Below, piece after piece: positions 17,972 to 27,327 of a DNA stretch of 64,000 nt; positions within the stretch are counted from its first letter, which is position 1; each line of letters begins with the position of its first letter. Both the position numbers and the translations under genes were made by a program. Under the pieces are notes generated by a model. The model saw only the letters and a program-made list of their open reading frames with translations. It searched no databases and was not told the DNA's origin. The stretch is from Claveliimonas sp034178805 (lineage in GTDB: Bacteria > Bacillota > Clostridia > Lachnospirales > Lachnospiraceae): contig NZ_JBNPMZ010000003.1 in NCBI RefSeq assembly GCF_050314255.1, positions 186,001 through 250,000 on the forward strand, in the 5' to 3' direction.

Positions 17972-19051
17972 TTACTCGATCTTCGTTATATCAAATTTTC
18001 CAAGCTTTGCTACCCTTTCGCTTTTTAATATCTTCTTAGCAAGACGCTGCGCCGGTCTTTCAACCAGGAACCACGACAACATTCCAAATACAGTGGTAGC
18101 ACAGGCACAGATTACAAAATACACATTCAAAGTAAGCTGATATTCCCACAAAATCTTCACAATAACCTGCTGAATGACAAATCCGTACAGGTACAATCCA
18201 TATGAAAAATCATTTTTTGAAAAACACTTCACAAACTTCGGTTCCTCCGCAAAAGCAAAAGAAAAAATGAAATATGGCAGCACCACAAACACCATAATCT
18301 CTGACTTCAGACTTGAAAAATTCATCATCTCCGCTATACACAGAATTCCAATTGCAAGCTGTAGATTCAGATACTTCTTCACTTTGGAAGACAGAAATAC
18401 AATTCCCAGGAAAAAATATGGGATAATGGACAGTGCAGATACCATATCTGTCCCGTAAATCACATAAAAGGCATCCGGACGGAACTTACCAATCGCCAGA
18501 TTCGCAATCTCCAGAACAACCGCAAGCACTCCCGCTATCACCACTTTGTTCCCCTTCCTAAACAAAAGAAAAATAACCGGCACCGCTACATACATCATCA
18601 CCTCGACCGGAAGGGTCCACAGGGAACCATTAATCGCATTCGGATAAGGGTTTGCCTCAAATACTCCCGGTAAAAAGTACTGCACGTACAATGCAATATT
18701 TTTCAAATATGACCATGTCATACCGTTTGCAAAATACTCGGATACCGGCAGAACGGTGAATACCGGACCCACCACAAATACCGCAAAGAGTACCACTCCT
18801 ATTAATCCGGGAATAATACGGAAGATCCGACGCACAGCATATCTGAAAATATTACTGTCATTTAAAAAGCTCTGTGCAATCAGATAACCACTGATCAGGA
18901 AAAATATTTTCACTCCTATTGTAGAAACAGCCTGTCCTAAAAACAGGCTTACATCTACGGCAATCAAATGACACATATGACCCAGTACAACCATCATAGC
19001 TGCCACAAACCGTATAATATTAAAGTTATTTTTTCTGCTATCTGCTATCAC
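17972..19051 (-). CDS. Acyltransferase 3 family membrane protein (OafA-like)
   Basis: 359 residues from a GTG start (19049-19051) with AAAGGA upstream. About ten membrane helices. Family signatures: NIIRFVAAMMVVLGHMCH near the N-terminus, holding the catalytic His, then FFLISGYLIA and GSLWTLPVEVMMY. These enzymes O-acylate (usually acetylate) sugars of surface polymers. No SGNH extension is present, so this is the short form. The C-terminal LVERPAQRLAKKI is also typical. It lies within the exporter operon, so the target is probably the polymer made there. Confidence 0.88.
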   Translation of the reverse strand: MIADSRKNNFNIIRFVAAMMVVLGHMCHLIAVDVSLFLGQAVSTIGVKIFFLISGYLIAQSFLNDSNIFRYAVRRIFRIIPGLIGVVLFAVFVVGPVFTVLPVSEYFANGMTWSYLKNIALYVQYFLPGVFEANPYPNAINGSLWTLPVEVMMYVAVPVIFLLFRKGNKVVIAGVLAVVLEIANLAIGKFRPDAFYVIYGTDMVSALSIIPYFFLGIVFLSSKVKKYLNLQLAIGILCIAEMMNFSSLKSEIMVFVVLPYFIFSFAFAEEPKFVKCFSKNDFSYGLYLYGFVIQQVIVKILWEYQLTLNVYFVICACATTVFGMLSWFLVERPAQRLAKKILKSERVAKLGKFDITKIE

Positions 19052-19077
19052 TCTATTATCCTTTCTTTATCCCTTTT

Positions 19078-20961
19078 CTATTCACTGCAGTTTTTCATAA
19101 TTGCAACAAATCCGGCTGAATTCTCATACAGGATTTCAATGTCATCTCCCTTGAATGCCATAAGATTATCCAGATCCTCTTCCTGATTGTATAGATACAC
19201 AAAAGGAATCTCCTTCTCCAGATCATCCCGGGTCTCCAGCATAGATTCATAGTATGCTTCCAGATCCACGCTGTCTCCCTTTATTTTCAATTTCTTTTTT
19301 GCAGACTCAGAATATAATGGCAGATCTTTTTTCTCCTGATCCGACAAAGTTATCCATGCTACAAAATCACTGCCACTGATACGCTGGGTAACAGCCCTGA
19401 AAACATTCACGTCATAATCCTGTCCACATACGATTATTGCTTTTTCATCCTGAAACTCGTCATAACAATACTCATACAGGTCCAGCTTATCCCGGGAATA
19501 ATCCGTCACACCCCCGGCCAGCTGCTGATTCGTAACGTAAATATCAAAATAGTACTGGCTCTTACTTACCGGCGCAAATAATATATTTTTTGCCTGGATT
19601 TTTTCTTCCACATGGAAAATGGTCATGAAAGCCAGAAGTCCGTACACAGCCAACTGCATTGCTACGTACTGCCAGTGTTTCTCAAGCAATTCTGCAATTC
19701 CGCAAAACGCAAGATAAAAAACGATTGCGGAAGCAAAAAAGTAATTTTTAAAATAATAATAGGAAGATACCTCTCCCTTCAAGCCCCCGTATCCCAGAAT
19801 CAGCATGAAGCCAATCAGAAATATGGAATAGCTTATCATCAGATTATCTTCTCTGTTTTTCACGATCAGATAGATTCCAAACAGAGCAAAGGGAAGCCAG
19901 AAAATAAAATTCGAAAATAAATCTCTGTATATTCCACCTTCCATTGCCAGTCCGCCTCCTATGGACTGACCAACATTGGTGGATCCAAACTGAGCAATCA
20001 GACTGTAAATAATCACCAGAATACATGGGATCAAAAATATTTTCAGGTTATCCACAATAAAAGTCACAAACCATTTACTGTTCTCTCTGCGGTTTTTCCA
20101 GATTCCGGATGAAACTGCCAGACACACTGCCATAAACACTACCGGTGCAAACATGCTGTAACAGATTCCAACTCCATAGCATCCCAGTGAGAGCAAAAGA
20201 ATGGACAGGTTTTTATCCATATCATTCCTAAAGTAGAACTGAATCACCCATGCAAGATAGATGATCAGGATAATGGATATCCCCAGATAGTTAAATCCAT
20301 ACACCAGATTGTTATGCGGATATCCCATCATATAAATAATCGTTATACCGACAGCCAGTCCCCACTTTCCCCTGGTATTCGCCTTATCTGCCAGCAATGC
20401 ATAAAAAACAGCACCTGCAAGGTAGAACATCAGAATATCCGAAAGGATAAATACACGATAAAGCTGTGTTGCCTTAAAGAAATTTTCAAAAATCTCCAAA
20501 AACAGCGCATTGTTCAACGGTGCAAAAAACATGCTCTTGACCGACTGTGATTTCACAACCTCCAACGCCATACGGTAATGTGTACAGCCGTCTGACGCTA
20601 TATAATTCATATTCAACCCGGGACCAAACTGACACAAAGCCGCATAGATGACCGGAACCATGAGTATAATCAGCGCGATCCCGTCCCGTTTCCGCCAGGA
20701 ATATTGCTGACGTTTTCCAGATCTGATAATCCGAAACCAAATAAATCCACCCGACAGGATATCTGCTGCCCCGATACTCCAGATATTGAGGGGAATTCTG
20801 ACCATATTCAGAATAGCCCCCGCAAAACCATGAAAACACAACACAACAATAAAGGACATGATCCCCCAGACTACCCCATTTTGTTTTTCTTCTGTTTTAT
20901 TTACACAAATAATAGAGCTGTAAAGTGCCAGAAAGCATAAGCAAAACCAGATCATCCCCAT
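19078..20961 (-). CDS. Large polytopic membrane protein of unknown function
   Basis: 627 residues. The start is placed at the ATG at 20959-20961 because GGAGGAG lies 6 bases upstream; another ATG five codons earlier contains that ribosome site. About twelve or more membrane helices fill residues 1-440, with an early outside loop (CQFGPGLNMNYIASDGCTHY) rich in polar residues. A soluble, Asp/Glu/Lys-rich domain follows (about 455-627). The shape recalls GT-C glycosyltransferases or polymerases, with a first loop containing acidic residues, but no family motif was recognised. Among glycosyltransferases in the exporter operon, a GT-C enzyme adding side-chain sugars outside the membrane is a reasonable guess only. 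Confidence 0.7.
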   Translation of the reverse strand: MGMIWFCLCFLALYSSIICVNKTEEKQNGVVWGIMSFIVVLCFHGFAGAILNMVRIPLNIWSIGAADILSGGFIWFRIIRSGKRQQYSWRKRDGIALIILMVPVIYAALCQFGPGLNMNYIASDGCTHYRMALEVVKSQSVKSMFFAPLNNALFLEIFENFFKATQLYRVFILSDILMFYLAGAVFYALLADKANTRGKWGLAVGITIIYMMGYPHNNLVYGFNYLGISIILIIYLAWVIQFYFRNDMDKNLSILLLSLGCYGVGICYSMFAPVVFMAVCLAVSSGIWKNRRENSKWFVTFIVDNLKIFLIPCILVIIYSLIAQFGSTNVGQSIGGGLAMEGGIYRDLFSNFIFWLPFALFGIYLIVKNREDNLMISYSIFLIGFMLILGYGGLKGEVSSYYYFKNYFFASAIVFYLAFCGIAELLEKHWQYVAMQLAVYGLLAFMTIFHVEEKIQAKNILFAPVSKSQYYFDIYVTNQQLAGGVTDYSRDKLDLYEYCYDEFQDEKAIIVCGQDYDVNVFRAVTQRISGSDFVAWITLSDQEKKDLPLYSESAKKKLKIKGDSVDLEAYYESMLETRDDLEKEIPFVYLYNQEEDLDNLMAFKGDDIEILYENSAGFVAIMKNCSE

Positions 20962-20979
20962 TATTGACTCCTCCATCTC

Positions 20980-22890
20980 TTATTTTCGTAATATCTTCTT
21001 GCCGACGATCTTAACCGCCTTCTTCGTCTTTTGAACTACATTGGCATCATACTGCATTGCCAGATAATTGTGCATATCTTCGGTGATCTCATCACTGAAC
21101 ATTCCTGTGATGACCACTTTTTTAATCACCTGCTTTTTCCGGAAACGAATAATGACCTGCGGATCCGGATGGAAGAAGAAGATCCTGTTCCCAGCTTTAA
21201 AACCATTTGTGCTGACACCATTTGTCCTCTTTACGATCACTCTGCCATCTGCCGTATAAATCTCAATTCTCAGGTTTTCCAGGTAAATATTTCCAAATTC
21301 ATACGGATCCCAGCGGATGCTGGATATTTCTCCTAAAGATTCAAAATCGAGGAATTCATAATGAAGACTTGGTAGTTCCACACGGCTGCCGGTTCTGGAA
21401 ACACATTTTTCTGTATATCCATATCCATTATCATAATAGAGAGGAGTCATCACACCCTTTATATTCTTCTTTCCGCCAAACAATCCCGGCTGCTTGTCCT
21501 GAAGACGGATCAGCTCATCCGCATAGCGCTCCGGCAGCAATAACGGCTTCTTCCGGAATCTGTTCTGAATCTTCTTCCGATTATCATCCCACTCCTTCTG
21601 CGTGTGCAGAGAATGAGAATTTTCCGAATTCTTCCAGAGACGATAAATACTGGTAGGCTCCTTTATATCTGCAACTCCGCAGATACTTGCAACACGCATC
21701 AGGAAATCCCAGTCCTCTGTCGTATCCAGAGTCTCATCAAATCTGAAATGCATTTTTCTAAAAGGATACAGTGGGAATGCGAGTCCCAGTACCGGGCAGT
21801 AATTTCCATTCAATTCACTGATCCAGTTGAAATCCTTACAGAATTGACTCTGCGGTGAACCGCATGCCCGCAGCACATTTTCTCCGGTCGGCATCTGGAT
21901 AGAAGCCCAATCCTGTGCAATCACATAAGCATGGAGCACACTTCCCGGACATTCCTCTGCCTTTTCTTTAAAAGAAGATACCCAGTTATCAAACACGATA
22001 TCATCATCATCCAGAATAACTGCATATTCTCCTAAAGCCGCTTCAAATCCACGGTTTATCGGAGTGGATCTGTTGCCGCCTTCTACCGGAATAAATCTTA
22101 TTTTTTCTCTCAGATAATCCGGTGTTTCTTCGATTATTTCTTCAACAGTACCGCGTTCTTCGCTGTTCAGATTATGTCCCATCACCAGAACTTCAAAGTC
22201 CATACAGGATTGTCCATTCAGTGAGAGAAATGTCTCGCTGAGTGCCTCCGGTCTGCGTCCCTGTGTTCTCGTTATAATAGATAAGAAAGGATGTTCTTTT
22301 GTACTGTCCGCCACAATATCTGTTTTTTCCGCCCTATATGCCTGCACCAGATACTTTGCATCCAGTTTTGCCCCTACATACTCATCCAGCCACGTCAGGT
22401 AGTGATGTATCATACTGCCTTCTGCCAGAAATGAATGCCCACTTTTTTCATCTTTGACCTCTGACAGCAGACTTTCTTCTGCAACCAGCGTAAATCCGGA
22501 TTTCTGCATAAGCTCAGAAACCCCTGCACCTGTATATCCGTGAATATCCAAATGAGAAGTTTCCTGACCGGACAGCAGTTTGAAAACAGTCTGTCTGTCC
22601 ACCGGATTTTCCACACAAATAATCAATGCCACATCCATCTCCGCCATTTTCTGACGCAGACTCTGAGACATAAATTTCTCCTGTTCTTCCAGAATCTTTT
22701 TATCTGCTATAATGCCTTTCACCCCGGAATGATTTTCCAGAAAGCTTTCCACATCATTAAAGCAAAGCTTCTCAGTCCTGATGGAATCACCAAAACCATC
22801 CTCCGGAAGATCAGCAATATTTATTATTGTCCCTTCTTCTATTCCCAGTGTTTTTAAAACACTCTGAATATTCTTCATCACATTTTCCAT
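20980..22890 (-). CDS. GT2 glycosyltransferase with long N- and C-terminal extensions
   Basis: 636 residues. The central GT-A domain (about 200-420) has LSIITRTQGRRPEAL, ILDDDDIVFDNW (the DDDD metal-binding region) and TEDWDFLMR. The N-terminal 190 residues lack GT motifs; their end (MQKSGFTLVAEESLLS) resembles the C-terminal edge of SAM methyltransferases, but no SAM motif I is present, so it may be a decayed or non-catalytic remnant. The C-terminal region (about 450-636) is beta-rich (LENLRIEIYTADGRVIVKR) and ends in a basic tail, possibly a carbohydrate-binding or membrane-contact module. Donor unknown. GAGGAA precedes the ATG. Confidence 0.82.
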   Translation of the reverse strand: MENVMKNIQSVLKTLGIEEGTIINIADLPEDGFGDSIRTEKLCFNDVESFLENHSGVKGIIADKKILEEQEKFMSQSLRQKMAEMDVALIICVENPVDRQTVFKLLSGQETSHLDIHGYTGAGVSELMQKSGFTLVAEESLLSEVKDEKSGHSFLAEGSMIHHYLTWLDEYVGAKLDAKYLVQAYRAEKTDIVADSTKEHPFLSIITRTQGRRPEALSETFLSLNGQSCMDFEVLVMGHNLNSEERGTVEEIIEETPDYLREKIRFIPVEGGNRSTPINRGFEAALGEYAVILDDDDIVFDNWVSSFKEKAEECPGSVLHAYVIAQDWASIQMPTGENVLRACGSPQSQFCKDFNWISELNGNYCPVLGLAFPLYPFRKMHFRFDETLDTTEDWDFLMRVASICGVADIKEPTSIYRLWKNSENSHSLHTQKEWDDNRKKIQNRFRKKPLLLPERYADELIRLQDKQPGLFGGKKNIKGVMTPLYYDNGYGYTEKCVSRTGSRVELPSLHYEFLDFESLGEISSIRWDPYEFGNIYLENLRIEIYTADGRVIVKRTNGVSTNGFKAGNRIFFFHPDPQVIIRFRKKQVIKKVVITGMFSDEITEDMHNYLAMQYDANVVQKTKKAVKIVGKKILRK

Positions 22891-22910
22891 AATTTCTTCC
22901 TCTGATAATT

Positions 22911-23810
22911 CTACATAACAAAGCGATGCTTTGCATATTCTCCGTCTATGAATGTCGCTATCTTATGATCCTTATCCAGCTTCTCTGGTAATCTTCCCGA
23001 TTTCTGACGGTTCCTAAATTCCTGTGCTGCCTTATTAAACACTTCATCTTTACTGCGCTTAAAATCCCAGAGCAGTTTTTTGAGTCTGTCCTCCTGTGAC
23101 CATTTATATGCCATCATCAAGGCAGCCTCTGCCGAATAATATCTCTCTGCCGCTGTCGGCTGCCATGCTCCGCTTACAGACAGACGTTTTGCATGATATA
23201 CCACAGCATTCGGTCTGTAACAAAGCCTGTAACCCGCCATTCTGATTCTCCATGAAAAATCCACGTCATCACAGTACATAAAAAATGATGCCTCATCAAA
23301 TCCGTGTACCTCTCTGTAAACATGTGTAGGGAAGATCACACAGGCAGTTGTTGACCAGCTGGTATGAAAAGAATGTACACTGTACTCCTTCGGATGCTCG
23401 ATCGGTGTCTGTCTCGCTTCTGTAAGTCCTACTTTTTTATCTTCAAAAGGCTTTAACATCTCAATAAAGAATCTTGGTGTTACCAGAACATCCGGATTCA
23501 TGACCATAATATAGTCCATTTTGCACTCTTTTGCCAGACGGTTATGACCTTTTGCCGTTCCTGTATTTTCATGAAAAAAATTACACCTGATATCATTTAA
23601 CTGTGGATACTTTTCTTTGAGCTTACTCATCTCGTCATCTGAAAATACCGGTTCCCTGGAAGCATCACCATAATAGAATTCACACTCCAGCGGTCCCTGT
23701 TTTTTCTGATAAACGGATATTGCATTAGCCACGTTTGCAATGGCTTTCTCAATTGCTTCCGGATCATTATGATATAAAACTGACTGTATCTGTATACTGA
23801 TCTTTTCCAT
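22911..23810 (-). CDS. GT2 glycosyltransferase
   Basis: 299 residues. GT-A fold with IQSVLYHNDPEAIEKAI at the start, VMNPDVLV (NPD in place of DxD) and FFMYCDDVDFSWRIR as the catalytic acidic region, followed by the VVYHAKRLS motif common in rhamnosyltransferase-type GT2 proteins. GGAGAG lies upstream of the start. It sits between the epimerase and the extended GT2 in the exporter operon. Likely adds a backbone or side-chain sugar; specificity cannot be assigned. Confidence 0.86.
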   Translation of the reverse strand: MEKISIQIQSVLYHNDPEAIEKAIANVANAISVYQKKQGPLECEFYYGDASREPVFSDDEMSKLKEKYPQLNDIRCNFFHENTGTAKGHNRLAKECKMDYIMVMNPDVLVTPRFFIEMLKPFEDKKVGLTEARQTPIEHPKEYSVHSFHTSWSTTACVIFPTHVYREVHGFDEASFFMYCDDVDFSWRIRMAGYRLCYRPNAVVYHAKRLSVSGAWQPTAAERYYSAEAALMMAYKWSQEDRLKKLLWDFKRSKDEVFNKAAQEFRNRQKSGRLPEKLDKDHKIATFIDGEYAKHRFVM

Positions 23811-23819
23811 TTTTCTCTC

Positions 23820-24716
23820 CTATTTTGCAACAATTTCCTTCAGAACGGAAACTGCATGTTCAACTTCCTGATTGCCCTTCGCATTCATGATAATAGCAGA
23901 AATCTTTTTTGTATCTCCATAGACGATCGGGGAATCATAGCTTCTCTCCGGAAATACACCATACTGCGGACGTATTGCAAGATTACGTTCCGCAATAAAC
24001 TCTTCCACCTTGTTCTTAAGAGATACCGGATTTCCTGTACAGCAATTAATCACACCGGATACTTCATCCTGTATCACTGTTAAGGCAATCTCTCTTGCCA
24101 TATTTTCAATCGTAATAAAATCATACTGGTTTGTTCCCAGATTCAGAGGGAAAAACTCTTTTCCTTCCTTCTCTGCTTCCAGGATTTTGGTAAAGATAGA
24201 GTGATTTTTCAAATCATCTCCCATGATATAGTATCCCCGCAGCCACTGGAAACAGAACTTTTCCTGCTCACTTAAAAGCTGAAGAGACTGACGCAGGGCA
24301 TTCTTCGCAATACCATACAGACTCTTGGGATTACAGCCTGTATTCTCATCAATTGCTCCCTCATGATATCCAACCTCATGCATGGATCCCAAAGCGGCAA
24401 ACTGACGCAGACCGCCCTCCACCATATTTTTCGCAAACACATAATGATCATAGAGATATTCCATATGTGCATTGCTGTTATGAACAAAACCATCTCTCCA
24501 TGCCAGATGAAGACATACATCCGGTTCTCCAAGATCCGTATAAATGGATTCTTTTCCATTGAATATGTCATACTGCAGTGATTCTGCTCTTTCATCGATC
24601 CCCTCTGTACGGATATCGACCGCTGTAACACTCATTCCAAAATCCAGTAATGTTGATACCACATATCTTCCAATATAACCACCTGCACCTGTTACCAAAA
24701 TTTTCTTAGAATTCAT
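23820..24716 (-). CDS. NAD-dependent epimerase/dehydratase (extended SDR)
   Basis: 298 residues with TGAGGYIGRYVVSTLL (NAD binding), ALGSMHEVGYHEG (catalytic Ser region) and YGIAKNALRQSL (YxxxK). GGAGG lies 6 bases before the ATG. It modifies a nucleotide sugar for the neighbouring GT2 enzymes; the substrate could be any NDP-hexose, and the ring of motifs is too general to choose between epimerase, dehydratase and reductase. It follows the small membrane protein in the exporter operon. Confidence 0.82.
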   Translation of the reverse strand: MNSKKILVTGAGGYIGRYVVSTLLDFGMSVTAVDIRTEGIDERAESLQYDIFNGKESIYTDLGEPDVCLHLAWRDGFVHNSNAHMEYLYDHYVFAKNMVEGGLRQFAALGSMHEVGYHEGAIDENTGCNPKSLYGIAKNALRQSLQLLSEQEKFCFQWLRGYYIMGDDLKNHSIFTKILEAEKEGKEFFPLNLGTNQYDFITIENMAREIALTVIQDEVSGVINCCTGNPVSLKNKVEEFIAERNLAIRPQYGVFPERSYDSPIVYGDTKKISAIIMNAKGNQEVEHAVSVLKEIVAK

Positions 24717-24734
24717 ACCTGTCCTCCTTTTATC

Positions 24735-25340
24735 CTAACTAAAGAATTTGTACAACATCTTAATAAACACTATAATATAAATTGCAAAGCAGAACACCAC
24801 AACGAAGGTCTCCCAGTCAAACACATGTGTCACCTCTCGCATCACAAGGGTTCCTTCTGTTTTAACACCATTCTGCTCCATGGTCGTATTCTCTTCCGTT
24901 GAAACAGTCTTATACAGGGAAATACTGTTTTCACCGACATTTTCTGCTTTTGCTTCAAATGTATAATCTTTTCCCTGACAATTCTCTATCGTATCAAATT
25001 CAAACATATTAAATTTTCCGCTTTTCAAATCAGAAAGTGCAATTTGGCCTGTTCCCGCCTCATTTCCACTCTCATCATATAATGTATACAGAAAATCTCC
25101 ACTGGATGCATCTCCATTAACAGTACATTTCAAGCTGACTGCCTTTATACTTTCTGTCTCTGCGCGGAAAGTCTGGGAAATACTGTCGCCGTCCGTCAGC
25201 TCTTCACTCAAAACATACTCTTCTATCGGTATATCCTCGTCATAAACCGGATACTTCTTATCAACAAAAGAGTATAAAATTATCAAAATGAGCATTATGA
25301 TTATGCTCACACCATATTTCACTTTCTTACCCATCTGCAC
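24735..25340 (-). CDS. Small membrane protein with extracytoplasmic beta-rich domain
   Basis: 201 residues with two predicted membrane helices, one at the N-terminus (about 10-28) and one at the C-terminus (about 175-198). The 140 residues between them face outside and read as a beta-sandwich (for example SISQTFRAETESIKAVSLKC, then DFLYTLYDESGNE). No family was recognised. AGAGG is placed for the first ATG. Its position directly after the ABC ATPase gene (8 bases) suggests a helper of polymer export or modification. Confidence 0.65.
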   Translation of the reverse strand: MQMGKKVKYGVSIIIMLILIILYSFVDKKYPVYDEDIPIEEYVLSEELTDGDSISQTFRAETESIKAVSLKCTVNGDASSGDFLYTLYDESGNEAGTGQIALSDLKSGKFNMFEFDTIENCQGKDYTFEAKAENVGENSISLYKTVSTEENTTMEQNGVKTEGTLVMREVTHVFDWETFVVVFCFAIYIIVFIKMLYKFFS

Positions 25341-25348
25341 ACCTCTTA

Positions 25349-26080
25349 CTACGACTGCTGATACAAATCACAAATTTCCTGCACATCCCCGTACATTTTC
25401 AAATGTCCGGCCTCAATCCATGCTGCCTTCTCACAGATCATTTTCACCTGTTCAATACTGTGAGATACAAAAAGAACCGTCGTATCCTGTGTCATCATCT
25501 TCTTAATTCGTTCTTCACATTTCTGCTGAAAACGGAAATCTCCTACTGCCAGTACTTCATCCACGATCAGCACATCCGGTTTACCAATTGTAGCAATAGC
25601 AAATGCTATACGTGAGATCATACCGGATGAAAAATTCTTAATTGGTACATCCATAAAATCCTGAAGTTCAGAAAACGCAACAATATCATCATAGTACTGC
25701 TCCATTTCTTTTCTGGAATAACCCAGTATCGCTCCATTCAGGAAAACATTCTCTCTCGCTGTAAGATCCATATCGAAGCCGGCTCCCAGTTCAATCAGCG
25801 GAGCCATACTGCCCTTTACGGTAACCTTTCCGGTCGTAGGCTTTAAAACGCCCGCAATCGTCTTCAGCAGTGTACTTTTACCGCATCCGTTCAGACCGAT
25901 CAGTCCTACCGAACTTCCGCGCTCAATCTCCAGATTAATATGCTGCAATGCCCAGAACTCATCGTAGGCAATCTTGCCTTTTGCCTTTCTAATTAAAAAA
26001 TCCTTTAAATTATCCACTTTTTCCCGTGCAAGATTAAAACGTATTGAAACATCTTCCACACTAATAATTACATCTTTCAT
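25349..26080 (-). CDS. wzt: ABC transporter ATP-binding protein, polysaccharide/teichoic acid export (Wzt/TagH type)
   Basis: 243 residues. Walker A GLNGCGKST (about 57-65), signature NFSSGMISRIAFA, Walker B VLIVDEVLAVGD and the H-loop FVSHSIEQ. The SSGM signature variant is characteristic of the Wzt/TagH/RgpD group. It lacks the C-terminal carbohydrate-binding domain of the long Wzt proteins, so it should export a polymer without terminal-cap recognition. It partners the permease gene 9 bases upstream to flip a finished lipid-linked polysaccharide across the membrane. Confidence 0.93.
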   Translation of the reverse strand: MKDVIISVEDVSIRFNLAREKVDNLKDFLIRKAKGKIAYDEFWALQHINLEIERGSSVGLIGLNGCGKSTLLKTIAGVLKPTTGKVTVKGSMAPLIELGAGFDMDLTARENVFLNGAILGYSRKEMEQYYDDIVAFSELQDFMDVPIKNFSSGMISRIAFAIATIGKPDVLIVDEVLAVGDFRFQQKCEERIKKMMTQDTTVLFVSHSIEQVKMICEKAAWIEAGHLKMYGDVQEICDLYQQS

Positions 26081-26089
26081 GATATACTC

Positions 26090-26866
26090 CTACAAATTCA
26101 AAATAAACTCATCCTGTTTCTTCCAGAATACATAAGCTCCAAGCACACAAATCAATATAGATTCGGCTGCTGCAACAAAAAATGAACCAAAGCTTGGAAG
26201 CGTATTATACATATACAAATTACGGAACATCATTACAATATTTGTAATAGGGTTCAGCATTACCAGCATTTTAATCTTCTCCGGCAGTATGGACATCGGA
26301 TAAATAACCGGTGTTAAATACAAAAGTGCCGTTGTGAAAACAGAATAAAGATGAATAATATCCCTGAATTTCACCGCCATAGACGCAAGAATCATGCTTA
26401 CTCCCAGTGAGAACATAACCAGGAAAATCAATGGTACGATTACAAGGAGCAAAGTCACATGTAACTCCATTCTCATAACAAGTGTCACACAGATCAGGGC
26501 TGTAAATGATGCCATCAGATTAATGGAACAGGAGAGCACCTTTGAAATAACAAAAAGATATTTGGGAATATATATCTTTTTAATCAAAGCAGCACTTCCG
26601 ATAATCGATGTCATAGAACTGGTAGTACAATCCACAAAAAAGTTAAAAATAACCTGTCCACTCAAGAGATACAACGGAAAATTTTCTACATCAAATCTAA
26701 AAATATTAGAAAATACAACCGACAGAACTATCATCATAAATAAAGGGTTCAGCAACGTCCACAAAACCCCTAAAATCGACTTTCTGTATTTGATTTTAAT
26801 ATCTCTCGCCACCAATTCCTGCAAAAGTGGTATAAACCGCAAAAAATTTTGAATATAAGTTGACAC
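26090..26866 (-). CDS. wzm: ABC transporter permease, polysaccharide/teichoic acid export (Wzm/TagG type)
   Basis: 258 residues from a GTG start (26864-26866) with GGAGG 6 bases upstream. Six membrane helices in the ABC-2 arrangement, with the family start LVARDIKIKYRKSILGVLWTLLNP and the LYLLSGQVIFNFF segment. First gene of the operon running down to 12889, directly under the strong promoter at 26902-26930. Together with the ATPase it exports a lipid-linked polymer made in the cytoplasm. Confidence 0.93.
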   Translation of the reverse strand: MSTYIQNFLRFIPLLQELVARDIKIKYRKSILGVLWTLLNPLFMMIVLSVVFSNIFRFDVENFPLYLLSGQVIFNFFVDCTTSSMTSIIGSAALIKKIYIPKYLFVISKVLSCSINLMASFTALICVTLVMRMELHVTLLLVIVPLIFLVMFSLGVSMILASMAVKFRDIIHLYSVFTTALLYLTPVIYPMSILPEKIKMLVMLNPITNIVMMFRNLYMYNTLPSFGSFFVAAAESILICVLGAYVFWKKQDEFILNL

Positions 26867-26901
26867 AATAATCCTCCAGACCTAAATACATTTTCTCTAT
26901 C

Positions 26902-26930
26902 ATTATAACATTGAATATTATAACTATCAA
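26902..26930 (-). promoter_or_regulatory. Strong promoter of the ABC exporter operon
   Basis: Minus strand: TTGATA (26925-26930), exact 17-base spacer, TATAAT (26902-26907), 36 bases before the GTG of the permease gene. This is the closest match to the sigma-A consensus found in the window and marks the start of a run of eleven co-directional genes down to 12889. Confidence 0.75.
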
Positions 26931-26954
26931 GAACTCCCATTTCAACCAAAAATA

Positions 26955-27317
26955 TCAGAACTTCTCATCATTCTTCTTATCTGCTTCCTTTTTTTCGTAA
27001 AGAGCCAGCTCCTGCGCAAGCTGTTTGATACGAATTGACATTCTGGAAATTGCCACCGTCAACACGAATATGATCATCAGCGAAAAGCAGAATCCAAAAA
27101 AGAAGAGCATATTGACCGGACTGGCAATTCCAACTTGTACTGCAAGCCATTTCATAAGATTCGGGAAGATGTCCAGAATCAATATACCTACTCCTACGAT
27201 CAGCCAGGCCAAAGCATATCTGAGCTCAAGCCTTTTTCTTCTTATCATATTTATGATCACGCACAATGCAGTAATTATGATTACCGCAACAATGATCTGT
27301 ATTCTTATCTTCATCAT
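26955..27317 (-). CDS. DUF2304 family small membrane protein
   Basis: 120 residues with three hydrophobic helices (about 5-22, 32-50, 65-90), the ELRYALAWLIVGVGIL segment typical of DUF2304, and a charged Lys/Glu tail. Proteins of this family are regularly encoded beside a DPM-like GT2, as here (10 bases downstream of it), and are thought to act as its membrane partner. GAGGTG precedes the double ATG. Exact role unknown. Confidence 0.82.
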   Translation of the reverse strand: MMKIRIQIIVAVIIITALCVIINMIRRKRLELRYALAWLIVGVGILILDIFPNLMKWLAVQVGIASPVNMLFFFGFCFSLMIIFVLTVAISRMSIRIKQLAQELALYEKKEADKKNDEKF

Positions 27318-27327
27318 ACTCGCACCT

